Below are positions 44,055 through 52,626 of a stretch of 64,000 nucleotides of DNA, piece after piece. The translations under genes and the position numbers were made by a program. The stretch is from Paenibacillus senegalimassiliensis (GTDB lineage: Bacteria > Bacillota > Bacilli > Paenibacillales > Paenibacillaceae): assembly GCF_001486585.1 (NCBI RefSeq), contig NZ_LN909045.1:295368-359367 (forward strand). Reading direction: 5' to 3'. The notes below the pieces were generated by a model that did not search any database, was not told the origin of the DNA, and worked only from the letters and a program-made list of their open reading frames with translations. How positions within the stretch are numbered: position 1 is the first letter of the stretch; every line of letters begins with the position of its first letter.

Positions 44055-44804
44055 CTACTCTTCCCCCGATAACAGGCGCAGCAGATTTTGCGGAATATTC
44101 AGCTTCTGATTGTCGATCAGTAACTGAAACTCGCTGCCGTTGTCAGGCTGGTTCGCCAGCTTGATCTCTTCCATTTCACGTTGAAGCTGTTCCATCTTCA
44201 TATCCAGCTCATAGGCGGTGTCGGCAGCCGTCTTCAAATCCTCAAGCAACCGTTCAGGAACCGATTCTTTATACTTATAGAAGATTTTATGCTCCAGGCT
44301 GGCCCAGAAATCCATAGCAATGGTGCGAATCTGAATTTCTACGCAGACCATCTCTTCCCGGTCAGACATGAACACGGGAACCTCCACCAGCATATGCAGG
44401 CTCTTGTAGCCATTGGGCTTGGGATTTTTAATGTAATCCTTGATCGAGATAATTTTCAAGTCCTTTTGCGCTTGCAGCATTCGGCTAATACGATAAATAT
44501 CGGACACGAACGAACAGGTAATTCGCAGCCCCGCAATATCATGGACGTGGTTCTTGATGTCCTCCAGGGAGGTGGCGCCGCCTTTGCGATAAATTTTCCG
44601 CATAATACTCTCTGGGGATTTGATCCGCGACTTCGTATGCTCAATAGGGTTATAGTCATGCAACAACTGAAATTCTTCCTGCAAAATTTCAATCTTGGTC
44701 TCTATTTCCTGCAAGGCGAACTTGTACATCATAATGAACCGGGTCAACGATTTCTGTAGTGCTTTCATTTGTTCCAAGGCATTGGAACCTGTTGGGTTAA
44801 TCAT
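44055..44804 (-). CDS. Small alarmone synthetase (RelQ/RelP-type GTP pyrophosphokinase)
   Basis: A 249-residue single-domain RelA/SpoT synthetase that makes (p)ppGpp from ATP and GTP/GDP. Key elements are R-I-K-S-P-E-S-I-M-R-K (substrate-binding basic patch), D-I-A-G-L-R-I (metal aspartate), the G-Y-K-S-L-H loop and E-I-Q-I-R-T (catalytic glutamate). There is no hydrolase or ACT domain, and a helical C-terminal tail may be used for tetramer formation. The ATG at 44804 is favoured (GGACGGAAG seven bases upstream); an ATG at 44825 has no ribosome site. It is a single gene, so it is probably controlled by its own promoter. Confidence 0.92.
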   Translation of the reverse strand: MINPTGSNALEQMKALQKSLTRFIMMYKFALQEIETKIEILQEEFQLLHDYNPIEHTKSRIKSPESIMRKIYRKGGATSLEDIKNHVHDIAGLRITCSFVSDIYRISRMLQAQKDLKIISIKDYIKNPKPNGYKSLHMLVEVPVFMSDREEMVCVEIQIRTIAMDFWASLEHKIFYKYKESVPERLLEDLKTAADTAYELDMKMEQLQREMEEIKLANQPDNGSEFQLLIDNQKLNIPQNLLRLLSGEE

Positions 44805-44896
44805 ATTTGTTCTTCCGTCCTTCATGCTTAGGATGTCAAAATAAGTAGCTAAGACAATTATAACTTAAGAACGGGGGGAGATTCCAGAAAGTCACC

Positions 44897-45925
44897 TCAA
44901 TGCTTGAATTTAATCATGCTATTCACTGAAGCCAGAACGATTTCTTCATTTGTTGCAATCGGCTTCCAGCCCAACGTTTTCCTGGCGTTGGCATTGCTCA
45001 CGTTGCGGCTAATCCTTAATAATAAAGCTGCCTCTTTAGCTTGCTTATTAAATAAGGCTGCGAGATAAATGACCCAATTGGGTACGGTTCGGGTCGACAC
45101 TTTGCTCGCAACATCAGGATACTTATTTTTTAGCAAGGCTCCAATTTCGGGCATCGATATTTGACCATCTGCCGACGCAATAAAACGTTGTCCATTAGCT
45201 TTAGGATTTGTCATTGCCCGAATATGCAAATCAGCTACATCTCGAACGTCGACAATATTTAAAGGAATATTAGGAACAGCTTTCATGGAGCCATCTAATA
45301 AATGTTGCAGAAGACCAAAGCTACCTGAGATGTGGGCACTTAAAGCAGACCCTAATATGGCAACAGGATTAATTGTAGTAAACTCCAGATTGCCGCCCTC
45401 TTTCTTAATGAATTCCCAGGCGGCGCGCTCTGCTAACGATTTGGATTTTTCGTAAACGGATAAACCTTTTTCATTTGGATCTGTCCAATGATCTTCTGTC
45501 GTTATCGTCTTCGGATTCTTATTGCTAAATCCAACAGCGCCAAAATTGGAAGTCATGACAACACGTTTTACACCTGCGTCTCGAGCCGCTTTCAGAACGC
45601 GAATAATGCCCTCTACAGCAGGGCGTATCGCTTCTTGTTCATCCTTGGGAATCGTAAAAAAGACGGGAGACGCTACGCTCAATACATAATCACAGCCTGC
45701 CATCGCTTCGTCCCAATGATCATCTTTGGATAGATCAGCTTCGATAAATACAAGGGCGTCAAAGTTCGTGATTCCGTTGGATTTAAGTGTATCTATTACT
45801 TTGTTTTTCCCGCTAAGGGAGCGAAGTGTAGTTTTCACGTTGTAGCCTTTTTGCAACAGTTGAAGAATGATCTGCCCACCAACAAAACCTGTACCGCCTG
45901 TTACTAACACTGTTTTTGTCATCAT
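44897..45925 (-). CDS. NAD(P)-dependent aldehyde/ketone reductase, extended SDR (dihydroflavonol-reductase-like)
   Basis: A 342-residue extended short-chain dehydrogenase. The Rossmann start is V-T-G-G-T-G-F-V-G-G-Q near residue 8, the N-x-x-A region is V-A-S-P-V-F-F, and the active-site Y-x-x-x-K is Y-E-K-S-K near 160. Proteins of this group reduce aldehydes and ketones with NADPH; the natural substrate is unknown. Starts at 45925 and 45922 are adjacent; AAGGAGGG serves either. It lies 50 bases downstream of a TetR gene on the same strand. A copy of the TetR-type palindrome stands between the two genes, so it is probably induced by the ligand of that regulator. Confidence 0.9.
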   Translation of the reverse strand: MMTKTVLVTGGTGFVGGQIILQLLQKGYNVKTTLRSLSGKNKVIDTLKSNGITNFDALVFIEADLSKDDHWDEAMAGCDYVLSVASPVFFTIPKDEQEAIRPAVEGIIRVLKAARDAGVKRVVMTSNFGAVGFSNKNPKTITTEDHWTDPNEKGLSVYEKSKSLAERAAWEFIKKEGGNLEFTTINPVAILGSALSAHISGSFGLLQHLLDGSMKAVPNIPLNIVDVRDVADLHIRAMTNPKANGQRFIASADGQISMPEIGALLKNKYPDVASKVSTRTVPNWVIYLAALFNKQAKEAALLLRISRNVSNANARKTLGWKPIATNEEIVLASVNSMIKFKH

Positions 45926-45944
45926 AAAGCCCTCCTTAAATTTC

Positions 45945-45954
45945 TGACTAGTCA
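45945..45954. promoter_or_regulatory. TetR-type operator before the reductase gene
   Basis: TGACTAGTCA is a perfect palindrome 20 bases before the reductase ATG. It shares the longer stretch CTGACTAGTCACTC with the site upstream of the tetR gene (46583-46592). Confidence 0.7.
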
Positions 45955-45975
45955 CTCTTTAATTAGTGAAAAAAA

Positions 45976-46539
45976 TTATACGATCATTCGCCAGAAGGCT
46001 TCAAATCCAGCCATACTATGTTTATCTACATTGGCCGGGTCTTGCATCATATAATCGATTGTCGCTTCTGCTAAACCGTTCATCAAGGCAACTCGTAAAC
46101 CTAATGGCTCTTCGCGTAAGGGACCATTTTCAGTAATTCGACTTATAAAATCTCGGACCCCGCTCATGACCTGTCTCGCTGTCTGGTGGCTCTCCAATGT
46201 GATATCGTCCGAAACATTCAGCAGTGCCAGCGTTCGGCGTTTCTCTGGAAAGGACGTTGCCCAGTTCATCCATTGGGACCACATATAGAGTGCTTGTTCC
46301 CGGGGGGCACGTTCAGTCGGGATTCCGTCTATAACCGAGGCCATCTCTGTCTTGAGCTCGATATAAAGTTGATTCAACAAATCTGCCTTTGTATCAAAGT
46401 AGGTGAACAGTGATCCATTAGAAACACCTGACTCTTTGGCGATGGTTGCTGTCGCTGCCCCCAATCCCTGAGAGGCAATCACCCGAGTCGCACCCGCAAT
46501 GATCGCACTTTGTTTATCATCGCTTCTGGGTCTGGCCAT
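45976..46539 (-). CDS. TetR family transcriptional repressor
   Basis: A 187-residue TetR protein: helix-turn-helix at about 10-55 (A-T-I-A-K-E-S-G-V-S-N-G-S-L-F-T-Y-F) and a helical ligand domain after it. AAGGAGGAG lies five bases before the ATG. Identical palindromes stand before this gene and before the reductase gene downstream, which indicates self-repression and control of the reductase. The ligand may be a reactive carbonyl compound, given the enzyme it controls, but this is speculation. Confidence 0.93.
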   Translation of the reverse strand: MARPRSDDKQSAIIAGATRVIASQGLGAATATIAKESGVSNGSLFTYFDTKADLLNQLYIELKTEMASVIDGIPTERAPREQALYMWSQWMNWATSFPEKRRTLALLNVSDDITLESHQTARQVMSGVRDFISRITENGPLREEPLGLRVALMNGLAEATIDYMMQDPANVDKHSMAGFEAFWRMIV

Positions 46540-46582
46540 GCTTCTCCTCCTTATGTTTTGCTGCCATTATCATATAACAGAG

Positions 46583-46592
46583 TGACTAGTCA
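46583..46592. promoter_or_regulatory. TetR-type operator before the tetR gene
   Basis: TGACTAGTCA palindrome 43 bases before the tetR ATG. On the minus strand it reads CTGACTAGTCACTC, the same as the site before the reductase gene. Confidence 0.7.
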
Positions 46593-46632
46593 GTCAATAG
46601 AGGATAAGTGGTTGTTATAGTTATGTAAAATA

Positions 46633-46681
46633 GGAAAGAAGCTTCCTGATCACCATTTAGGCATCCAAGAAGCTTCTTTCC
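46633..46681. terminator. Hairpin terminator candidate downstream of the coat genes
   Basis: GGAAAGAAGCTTC (46633-46645) is perfectly inverted at 46669-46681 with a 23-base loop. It lies between the coat genes and the tetR promoter. The loop is large for a terminator and the flanking T-runs are weak. Confidence 0.55.
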
Positions 46682-46696
46682 CTTTGCTTGGTCCGC

Positions 46697-46948
46697 TTAT
46701 TGACCGCTCAATTGCGATCTGACCATTTGGATTTCCTGACTATCCGCCATTTCAGCCGGCATATAATAGCCTTTGGAATGAGCCAGGTTATACAACTCAA
46801 ATTGAGACTTCTCGCAATTGTCCCTAATTTGCTGAATGGTGGATCTTAATTGCGTATTGGAGCATTCTGTAATTACGCTGCTGTACGTGGTAAGGCTGCT
46901 CTTGACCATATCTAATGCGTCATTAACCATGTCTTTGTCCTGCATCAT
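46697..46948 (-). CDS. CotF-like spore coat protein, C-terminal-half type
   Basis: An 83-residue helical protein resembling the C-terminal half of CotF: D-K-D-M-V-N-D-A-L-D-M-V-K then T-L/T-Y-x-x-x-I-T-E-C-S-N and a final H-S-K-G-Y-Y-M-P-A-E. GGAGG lies 11 bases before the ATG. It follows, 16 bases later, a gene for a shorter protein that resembles the N-terminal half of the same family. It is expected to be expressed in the mother cell late in sporulation; a sigma-E or sigma-K promoter was not identified by eye. Confidence 0.82.
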   Translation of the reverse strand: MMQDKDMVNDALDMVKSSLTTYSSVITECSNTQLRSTIQQIRDNCEKSQFELYNLAHSKGYYMPAEMADSQEIQMVRSQLSGQ

Positions 46949-46964
46949 GTCGATGGGTTCCTCC

Positions 46965-47150
46965 CTAGTTTAGAAATGACATAAGCTGTTGTTTGGTGTT
47001 CATAGCGTCTTGGGCCGATTTTTGAAAATAAGCCTTGACCTCAGGATCATTGGATTGCTGGGCATAGGTTAGCATCTTTTGGTTAGCGGTCTCATGGGCG
47101 CCAATCAAGTGACGCAAGCTTTGCAGTTCTTGCTGGTTCAGTTGAGTCAT
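46965..47150 (-). CDS. CotF-like spore coat protein, N-terminal-half type
   Basis: A 61-residue helical protein with the L-R-H-L-I-G-A-H-E-T-A-N-Q-K-M pattern and the D-P-E-V-K-A-Y-F segment found at the start of CotF-family coat proteins. The ATG at 47150 has AAGGAG nine bases before it; an upstream start at 47180 would add ten residues and has no ribosome site. It is the first gene of a two-gene coat operon. B. subtilis CotF is made as one chain and then cut into a small and a larger piece; here the two pieces appear to be separate genes. Confidence 0.78.
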   Translation of the reverse strand: MTQLNQQELQSLRHLIGAHETANQKMLTYAQQSNDPEVKAYFQKSAQDAMNTKQQLMSFLN

Positions 47151-47409
47151 GTCTCTTGCTCCTTTCGCTGTGGAATTCACTGGTTATTGTTTGCGGATTA
47201 CGGACAATTATGCGGAAATTTTCCGTGTTGCCTATACCTCATGGATTTTATGTGAAATGAATGTTAACAACTGAAAAGTAGCTATAAAAATTGTCACTGT
47301 CTTTTTGCCGAAGATTGTTAAAATCAGGAAGTAGCTTTATACAAAAATATACAAATTTTGGCATAAACTCTTAACAATATGTAAAACCATTCAAAGGTGG
47401 AATTTGTTC

Positions 47410-49131
47410 ATGTCTAATCGAAATCAGTTGCGTTCCTTCAAGCTGTTCAGGTTCAAATCATTGACCGCCAAACTACTTGCGATGATTGTGCTGCTGATGG
47501 CGGTATGTGCTGTTTCGTTTACACTGGTGTCCTACTACGAAGTGCAGCGGTCCATGACCAGTCAGATGAAGAGTGACGGGACAACCTTGGTCACTAACAT
47601 CAAACGGGAGATTGCCGGCAATGAAATCTCCGGCTTGGAGGGGCTGCAACAGATCTTCCAGGCCATTCAGACAGACAGTGCCGGAAACATCGTCTATGTC
47701 TCACTTTCCGATGCCAGTGGACAACTTATCGTATCCAATGATAGCCGAGTGGAGCAGGGAACAGGGGAGCAGACAGATGCATCCGCTTCGGCTTCAGCTA
47801 CCAGTACGGAAGCTGATTTATCCGCAGTCATTACGGGACAAGAAATTCAGGGCAGTATTCTCGAGACGGCTGGCGGAGAGAAGGTCTACAACATCTCCAC
47901 GGATTTTGCTTACAGCGAGGAGCTATCTGGGGCCTTAAATGTAGGTATTTCTCTGGAAAGCATGTATGCGGAAATTCGGGAAGCGCTGCTGGAAACGGTA
48001 ATCATCTCTTTGATCATTCTGATATTTGCCATTGGTCTGGGATTATTGATGGCCCGTAAGATGGTTCGCCCACTCTTCATGATGTCAGCGCGCATCAAAG
48101 ACTACTCGACAGGAGATTTCTCCACGGAGTTCGTGCATGACAGTCACGATGAGATTGGCAAAATAGCCAAAGATTTAGCTCATATGCGGACAACCTTAGG
48201 CGGCATAGTCGAAAACATTCAGGTGAGCGCGGGGCAGGTATCCTCGGGTTCAGGGCAGCTTGCAACGATGATTGAAGAGAGTGCGGCTGCTGCCAGGGAG
48301 ATATCCTCGGCCACGGATGCCCTAGCTGCCGGCTCAGGGGATTTGGCCACGAATTCGCAGGAGGGCCTTGAACGATTGAATCGCCTGGCTGCGGAAATTC
48401 ATGTGTTGACGGAGCGTGCGGATCAGATGAAGGCACGTATGGAGGAGACACTTGAAGCCAATAAGATCAGTATGAGTAGTATGAAGGAGCTGCAGCAGGC
48501 CATTCGTGACAATGCTGACGTAACATTGGGGATTGAAGGGCAAGTCAATGATCTGAGCGCCAAATCAGAAGCGATTACCGAAGTAACCACAGTCATTAAG
48601 GGGATCGCGGAGCAGACTAATCTGCTGGCCTTGAATGCCATGATTGAGAGTGCACGGGCAGGGGAGCAGGGTAGAGGATTTGCTGTGGTTGCGGAGCAAA
48701 TTCGCAAACTGGCCGATCAGACGACAGGCTCGGTGCATGGAATTGAAGAGATGGTGCATGAGGTGGCCGAAGCCGTTGCCAAGACAAGGGACTTGATGCT
48801 TCAGGGGGCAGAGGTCATCTCGCGTACCAGTGAAGTCTCAAGGGAAACAGGCCATGCCTTCAAGAAAATTGATCTTACTGTTCACCAAATGATTGAAGAA
48901 ATCGAAGGCGTAACCGAGGGGATTACTCAGGTGGATGGCAACAAAAATGAAGTTGTCGGCACGATCGAGAACATTTCGGCCATTGCCGAGGAATCGACAG
49001 CCGCGACCCAGGAAATATCTGCCTCTACGGAGCAGCAATTGGCCGGAATGACTCAGGTGACCCATTCAGCCGCAGGAATGAAGGCAGTGGCGGATGATCT
49101 GAATCGGCTGGTAGGCCAATTTAAGTTTTAA
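47410..49131 (+). CDS. Methyl-accepting chemotaxis protein
   Basis: A 573-residue receptor: transmembrane helix at about 19-40, a compact extracellular domain to about 190 with a Ser/Ala/Thr-rich insertion near 120-135, a second helix near 193-217, a HAMP domain and a long cytoplasmic coiled coil. The CheA/CheW-contact tip is E-Q-T-N-L-L-A-L-N-A-M-I-E-S-A-R-A-G-E-Q-G-R-G-F, with Met and Ser variants of the usual A-A-I-E-A. The ATG at 47410 is chosen (AAAGGTGG nine bases upstream) over a TTG six bases earlier. It stands alone. A GCCGAAGA at 47307 resembles a sigma-D -10 box but the -35 spacing is poor. Confidence 0.93.
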   Translation: MSNRNQLRSFKLFRFKSLTAKLLAMIVLLMAVCAVSFTLVSYYEVQRSMTSQMKSDGTTLVTNIKREIAGNEISGLEGLQQIFQAIQTDSAGNIVYVSLSDASGQLIVSNDSRVEQGTGEQTDASASASATSTEADLSAVITGQEIQGSILETAGGEKVYNISTDFAYSEELSGALNVGISLESMYAEIREALLETVIISLIILIFAIGLGLLMARKMVRPLFMMSARIKDYSTGDFSTEFVHDSHDEIGKIAKDLAHMRTTLGGIVENIQVSAGQVSSGSGQLATMIEESAAAAREISSATDALAAGSGDLATNSQEGLERLNRLAAEIHVLTERADQMKARMEETLEANKISMSSMKELQQAIRDNADVTLGIEGQVNDLSAKSEAITEVTTVIKGIAEQTNLLALNAMIESARAGEQGRGFAVVAEQIRKLADQTTGSVHGIEEMVHEVAEAVAKTRDLMLQGAEVISRTSEVSRETGHAFKKIDLTVHQMIEEIEGVTEGITQVDGNKNEVVGTIENISAIAEESTAATQEISASTEQQLAGMTQVTHSAAGMKAVADDLNRLVGQFKF

Positions 49132-49158
49132 CGCGAGACCCGGTTAAGCAATACAAAA

Positions 49159-49207
49159 AAACGTTCCTCCAAAGCAACCCGTAACGGGTAGTTCTGGAGG
49201 AACGTTT
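49159..49207. terminator. Bidirectional terminator between receptor and aldo/keto reductase genes
   Basis: AAACGTTCCTCCA (49159-49171) is perfectly inverted at 49195-49207, with an inner CCCGT-AACGGG hairpin. It has an A-run on the left and a short T-rich run on the right. Confidence 0.85.
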
Positions 49208-49215
49208 GTATCTGT

Positions 49216-50133
49216 TTACGGCAAGATATTACCGGCTGCCCGGTAAATTTCGTACCATTCTTCACGGGTCAGGTGAATGTCGCCAGCTTTGATGCAGTCC
49301 TTCAAGCGTTCAATATTCATCGTTCCGATAATAGGTTGCATTTGGGCTGGATGACGCAGCAACCAGGCGACGGCAATCGTCGTATTTGATACTCCATACT
49401 TGGCTGCAATGCCGTCAATGGCTTGATTCAATTCAGGGAATTTGTCACTGCCCAGGAACACACCTTCAAAGAATCCGTATTGGAACGGGGACCACGGCTG
49501 AATCGTGATATCGTTCAAGCGGCAGAAGTCCAGTACGCTACCGTCACGGTTCACGGACGAATGATTCTCCATATTTACGTTGATTCCTGCGGAGATCATG
49601 TTGGCGTTAGTAATGCTGAGTTGCAATTGATTAGCTACGAGCGGCTGCTTGACGTACTTTTGAAGCAGTTGGATTTGCATCGGGTTTTGGTTGGATACTC
49701 CGAAATGACGTACTTTGCCCGAGCTATGCAATTGATCAAAGGCCTCGGCCACCTCTTCCGGTTCAACCAAAGCATCCGGGCGGTGCAGCAGCAACACATC
49801 GAGGTATTCCGTCTTCAGGCGTTGCAGGATGTTATCTACCGAATTTAGAATATGCTCTTTGGAGAAGTCGAAGGAGCCTTGACGAATCCCGCATTTGGAT
49901 TGCAGGATGATGTTCTCGCGAATGCTAGCGTTCATATGGATAGCCTCGGCAAATATTTCCTCACATGCCCCTGCTCCATAGATGTCGGCATGATCAAAGA
50001 AGTTGGCGCCTTCCTCTAGTGCAGTTTGCACGAAACGCTCAGCCTCGGCCGGGTTCAGTGAATTGATTCGCATACAGCCGACAGCAACAACCGGCACCTC
50101 AAGCGAAGTGGATCCAAGTTTCATAGTTTTCAT
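49216..50133 (-). CDS. Aldo/keto reductase
   Basis: A 305-residue (beta/alpha)8 NADPH-dependent reductase. The catalytic tetrad is present as Asp47, Tyr52 (D-H-A-D-I-Y-G), Lys80 and His117 (L-L-L-H-R-P-D). The cofactor region I-I-G-T-M-N-I-E-R-L is near the C-terminus. The sequence is of the YdhF-type branch found in many Firmicutes and enterics, with no assigned physiological substrate. AGGAGG lies nine bases before the ATG. It is a single gene, convergent with the chemotaxis receptor. Confidence 0.93.
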   Translation of the reverse strand: MKTMKLGSTSLEVPVVAVGCMRINSLNPAEAERFVQTALEEGANFFDHADIYGAGACEEIFAEAIHMNASIRENIILQSKCGIRQGSFDFSKEHILNSVDNILQRLKTEYLDVLLLHRPDALVEPEEVAEAFDQLHSSGKVRHFGVSNQNPMQIQLLQKYVKQPLVANQLQLSITNANMISAGINVNMENHSSVNRDGSVLDFCRLNDITIQPWSPFQYGFFEGVFLGSDKFPELNQAIDGIAAKYGVSNTTIAVAWLLRHPAQMQPIIGTMNIERLKDCIKAGDIHLTREEWYEIYRAAGNILP

Positions 50134-50365
50134 TCTATTGTCCTCCTGGGATAGTAGAGTTGTACGTATTGTTAAGCCATAAATATGTAAGTAATCTCGA
50201 CCCCCTCATTGTGACACAGAAGACCGATGAGTTTCAAGTTGGATAGAGTGCAAAATGATTCCTTGCGCTTGTGTATCCCCGATCAGCGTATATAGCGTGT
50301 ATAATATAGGTATTGATGTTTTAAACGACTTCCAGAATGAAGATGAAAAGGACTGCATAGAAGAA

Positions 50366-50677
50366 ATGAAGCCTATCGAGAAGAAGCAAGTAGAGAAGAT
50401 GTTAAGCCAGTTTGTGGGGGCGAAAGTTTATGTACATAGTGAAGCCACCTCTTATATGTTTGCACGGAATTTCAGAATTGATCTGACGGAGGCCTTTATT
50501 GCCGGAGACGGGCCTTACCGCGTAGCACTGCGCTATGATGGTCATGGGTGGTTACGGATTGAAGGGCTTACTCATGCCGAATTGGACGATCAGGAACGCC
50601 TTCTGCTGGAGGGCTTCGACGATCAGGGCCGCATGGACGTGGCGCTGCATCTGGGAAAGGAGCCGTTCCCGGAATGA
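50366..50677 (+). CDS. yojF: YojF family protein (DUF1806), partner gene of BshB2
   Basis: A 103-residue protein of the DUF1806 family, similar in length to B. subtilis YojF (about 116). It starts M-K-P-I-E-K-K-Q-V and has the R-Y-D-G-H-G-W-L-R-I-E-G-L segment. The function is unknown, but it is nearly always encoded beside BshB2, and here the two genes overlap by four bases. The ATG at 50366 gives the family-typical N-terminus; longer in-frame starts reach back to 50255 without family support. The AAAGGA site is rather far (13 bases) from this ATG, so the exact start is less sure. Confidence 0.85.
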   Translation: MKPIEKKQVEKMLSQFVGAKVYVHSEATSYMFARNFRIDLTEAFIAGDGPYRVALRYDGHGWLRIEGLTHAELDDQERLLLEGFDDQGRMDVALHLGKEPFPE

Positions 50678-51363
50678 TTAATGATAAAATGGAACATAGA
50701 CCCCAACGTTTGCTTGCTGTATTTGCTCATCCTGATGATGAGACATTTATTTGTGGCGGGACGTTAGCCAAATATGCCGCTGAAGGTGTGGAAATTACCC
50801 TGGTTAGCGCGACCCGTGGAGAGATGGGGCGCCGGATGGGGAATCCCCCTTATTTAAATCGTGAGACGATTGCGGCAGCAAGAGAGATTGAACTGCGTCA
50901 GGCATGCGATCATCTAGGCGTAAATGAACTGCAATTTCTTGATATTCGCGACAAGACCGTTGAATTCATGGATGAGGAGTGGCTTGTTGGCCAAATTGAG
51001 CATCTGATTACAGAGCTCAGACCGGATGTAATATTGACGTTTCACGAGACTTTGGGCGGTCATCCGGATCATTGTGCCATTGGCAAGGCCACGACGGAAG
51101 CGTTCCGCCGTGCAGGGCAAGGAGAGCTATATTTTATCTCCTTCGGGGATCGGATGCTGCAACCGGAAAGGTATGGCTATACCGCTCAGGATATTGTCGC
51201 GGTGGATGTGCAGGATCATCTGGCAGCCAAATTGGCGGCATTCCGTGCGCATCGCTGTCAGTCGGAGATTGATGCGTGGGTGTGGCAGCGGGATGACAAG
51301 GCACTTCGGCATTTTGGCCGCTATGAGTATTTCATTCGCGGCAGCCAGCCGCAGGTCAGCTAA
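50674..51363 (+). CDS. bshB2: Bacillithiol biosynthesis deacetylase BshB2
   Basis: A 229-residue zinc deacetylase of the PIG-L/LmbE family. The metal site A-H-P-D-D-E lies near residues 17-22 with the later H-P-D-H. It removes the acetyl group from N-acetylglucosaminyl-malate to give GlcN-malate in bacillithiol synthesis, and may also act on bacillithiol conjugates. Coupling to a YojF gene is the diagnostic context for the BshB2 rather than the BshB1 paralogue. Other bacillithiol genes (bshA, bshC) are not in the window. Confidence 0.92.
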   Translation: MINDKMEHRPQRLLAVFAHPDDETFICGGTLAKYAAEGVEITLVSATRGEMGRRMGNPPYLNRETIAAAREIELRQACDHLGVNELQFLDIRDKTVEFMDEEWLVGQIEHLITELRPDVILTFHETLGGHPDHCAIGKATTEAFRRAGQGELYFISFGDRMLQPERYGYTAQDIVAVDVQDHLAAKLAAFRAHRCQSEIDAWVWQRDDKALRHFGRYEYFIRGSQPQVS

Positions 51364-51407
51364 AGTATGGTATTCCTGAACAAATAGATCATTTGGGGGA
51401 CCAGGCG

Positions 51408-52403
51408 ATGAAGGTCAGTATCTTTGATGTAGCCCAAAAATCGGGCCTATCCGTAGTTACCGTTTCCAGAGTGTTGAACAATTCCCCTTCTGTTCGCCAA
51501 AAAAATAAGGAAAAGGTGCTGCAGGCGATGAAGGAGCTTGATTATCATCCGAATGCGGCGGCCAGAAGCCTGGCAGGGGGAAAGACCGGAATCATTGGAC
51601 TGACCCTTACAACCCTGGATGATTCCTTCTTTGATGCGGTTGTGAATGAGATGAATGAACGGCTGATGGAACGTGGTTATTATTTAGCTCTTTCGGTGTC
51701 CAGAAGCCATGCAGATAGAATTCATCGTCCTTTGTTCGCAGAGGATCGGGTGGATGGAGTTATCCTGCTGTCTTTGTCCCCTACGGATGAGGAAGCGTAT
51801 ATTCAGGATTTGGTGAAAAAGAATATTCCCTTCGTTATGATCGACAACTCAAATCATAATCACCCTGTGAACTCCATCATCGTCGATAACTTCAAGGGAG
51901 GATACGAGGCAACCCGACATCTGATCGATCTAGGGCATACGGAGATTGCTCACATTGCAGGTCCTGAACATTTCCTGAGCAGTCGCGAGCGGGAACGAGG
52001 TTATCTGGCTGCACTTGCCGAATGCGGATTAGAGCCGTACCGGGTGGAGCGGGGGGCTTTCGAAATTCCTTCCGGATATCGGATCGCTATGAAGTGGATC
52101 AAGGAAGGGAAGCTTCCTTCCGCCATCTTCGCTGCGGATGATTATATCGCCATCGGAGTGATGGATGCTTGCTTGAACCAAGGCATCTCCATCCCGGGCG
52201 ATATATCCATCGTCGGGTTCGACGATCAGGTGCTTGCCTCGGAATTTCGTCCGATGCTGACGACCATTCGACAGCCGGCAGACAGAATTGGGACGGTTGG
52301 CGTGGATTTGTTGCTTGCCGCAATGAAAGACCCCGGGAAGGAACGAGTGACGATACAGATCGATCCGCAGCTAATTATCCGTGAGACAACTACACGTAGA
52401 TAA
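51408..52403 (+). CDS. LacI family transcriptional regulator
   Basis: A 331-residue LacI repressor: helix-turn-helix at 1-50 (V-S-I-F-D-V-A-Q-K-S-G-L-S-V-V-T-V-S-R-V-L-N), hinge helix N-A-A-A-R-S-L-A, and a sugar-binding core. The ATG at 51408 is preferred to a TTG at 51393. Directly downstream are two palindromic AAAGCGCTTT-type operators and then a secreted GH8 glucanase/chitosanase gene, so that enzyme is its likely target. The inducer would be a product oligosaccharide or sugar. The sites also resemble cre, so CcpA may bind them too. Confidence 0.93.
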   Translation: MKVSIFDVAQKSGLSVVTVSRVLNNSPSVRQKNKEKVLQAMKELDYHPNAAARSLAGGKTGIIGLTLTTLDDSFFDAVVNEMNERLMERGYYLALSVSRSHADRIHRPLFAEDRVDGVILLSLSPTDEEAYIQDLVKKNIPFVMIDNSNHNHPVNSIIVDNFKGGYEATRHLIDLGHTEIAHIAGPEHFLSSRERERGYLAALAECGLEPYRVERGAFEIPSGYRIAMKWIKEGKLPSAIFAADDYIAIGVMDACLNQGISIPGDISIVGFDDQVLASEFRPMLTTIRQPADRIGTVGVDLLLAAMKDPGKERVTIQIDPQLIIRETTTRR

Positions 52404-52416
52404 ACGGGGAGATATG

Positions 52417-52430
52417 TTAAAGCGCTTTAG
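52417..52430. promoter_or_regulatory. LacI-type operator 1 before the GH8 gene
   Basis: TTAAAGCGCTTTAG, a near-perfect palindrome just after the LacI gene stop and about 200 bases before the GH8 start. Confidence 0.65.
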
Positions 52431-52570
52431 TTTTCGTTGACAGAACCTTTGGTGAGCTACTACAATTATAGTGATTATAGGAAATTATTGGTTACTTACA
52501 ACTAGATTTACTTCATAGAGCAAATGGTAGTTTTACGCAGGAAGGAGGGAAGTATTTTTTTGGTTTTAAA

Positions 52571-52586
52571 GTTAAAGCGCTTAAAC
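52571..52586. promoter_or_regulatory. LacI-type operator 2 before the GH8 gene
   Basis: GTTAAAGCGCTTAAAC, an imperfect palindrome sharing TTAAAGCGCTT with operator 1, about 40 bases before the GH8 start. Spacing between the centres is about 155 bases, compatible with DNA looping. Confidence 0.65.
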
Positions 52587-52626
52587 ATTTGAAGATAGGC
52601 TTTATAATCTAATAAGAGAGGCAGTG

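Noticed and set aside
47285..47314. Sigma-D promoter before the chemotaxis receptor
   Set aside because: TAAA and GCCGAAGA are present but 18 bases apart, longer than the usual 14-16; not reported as a feature.
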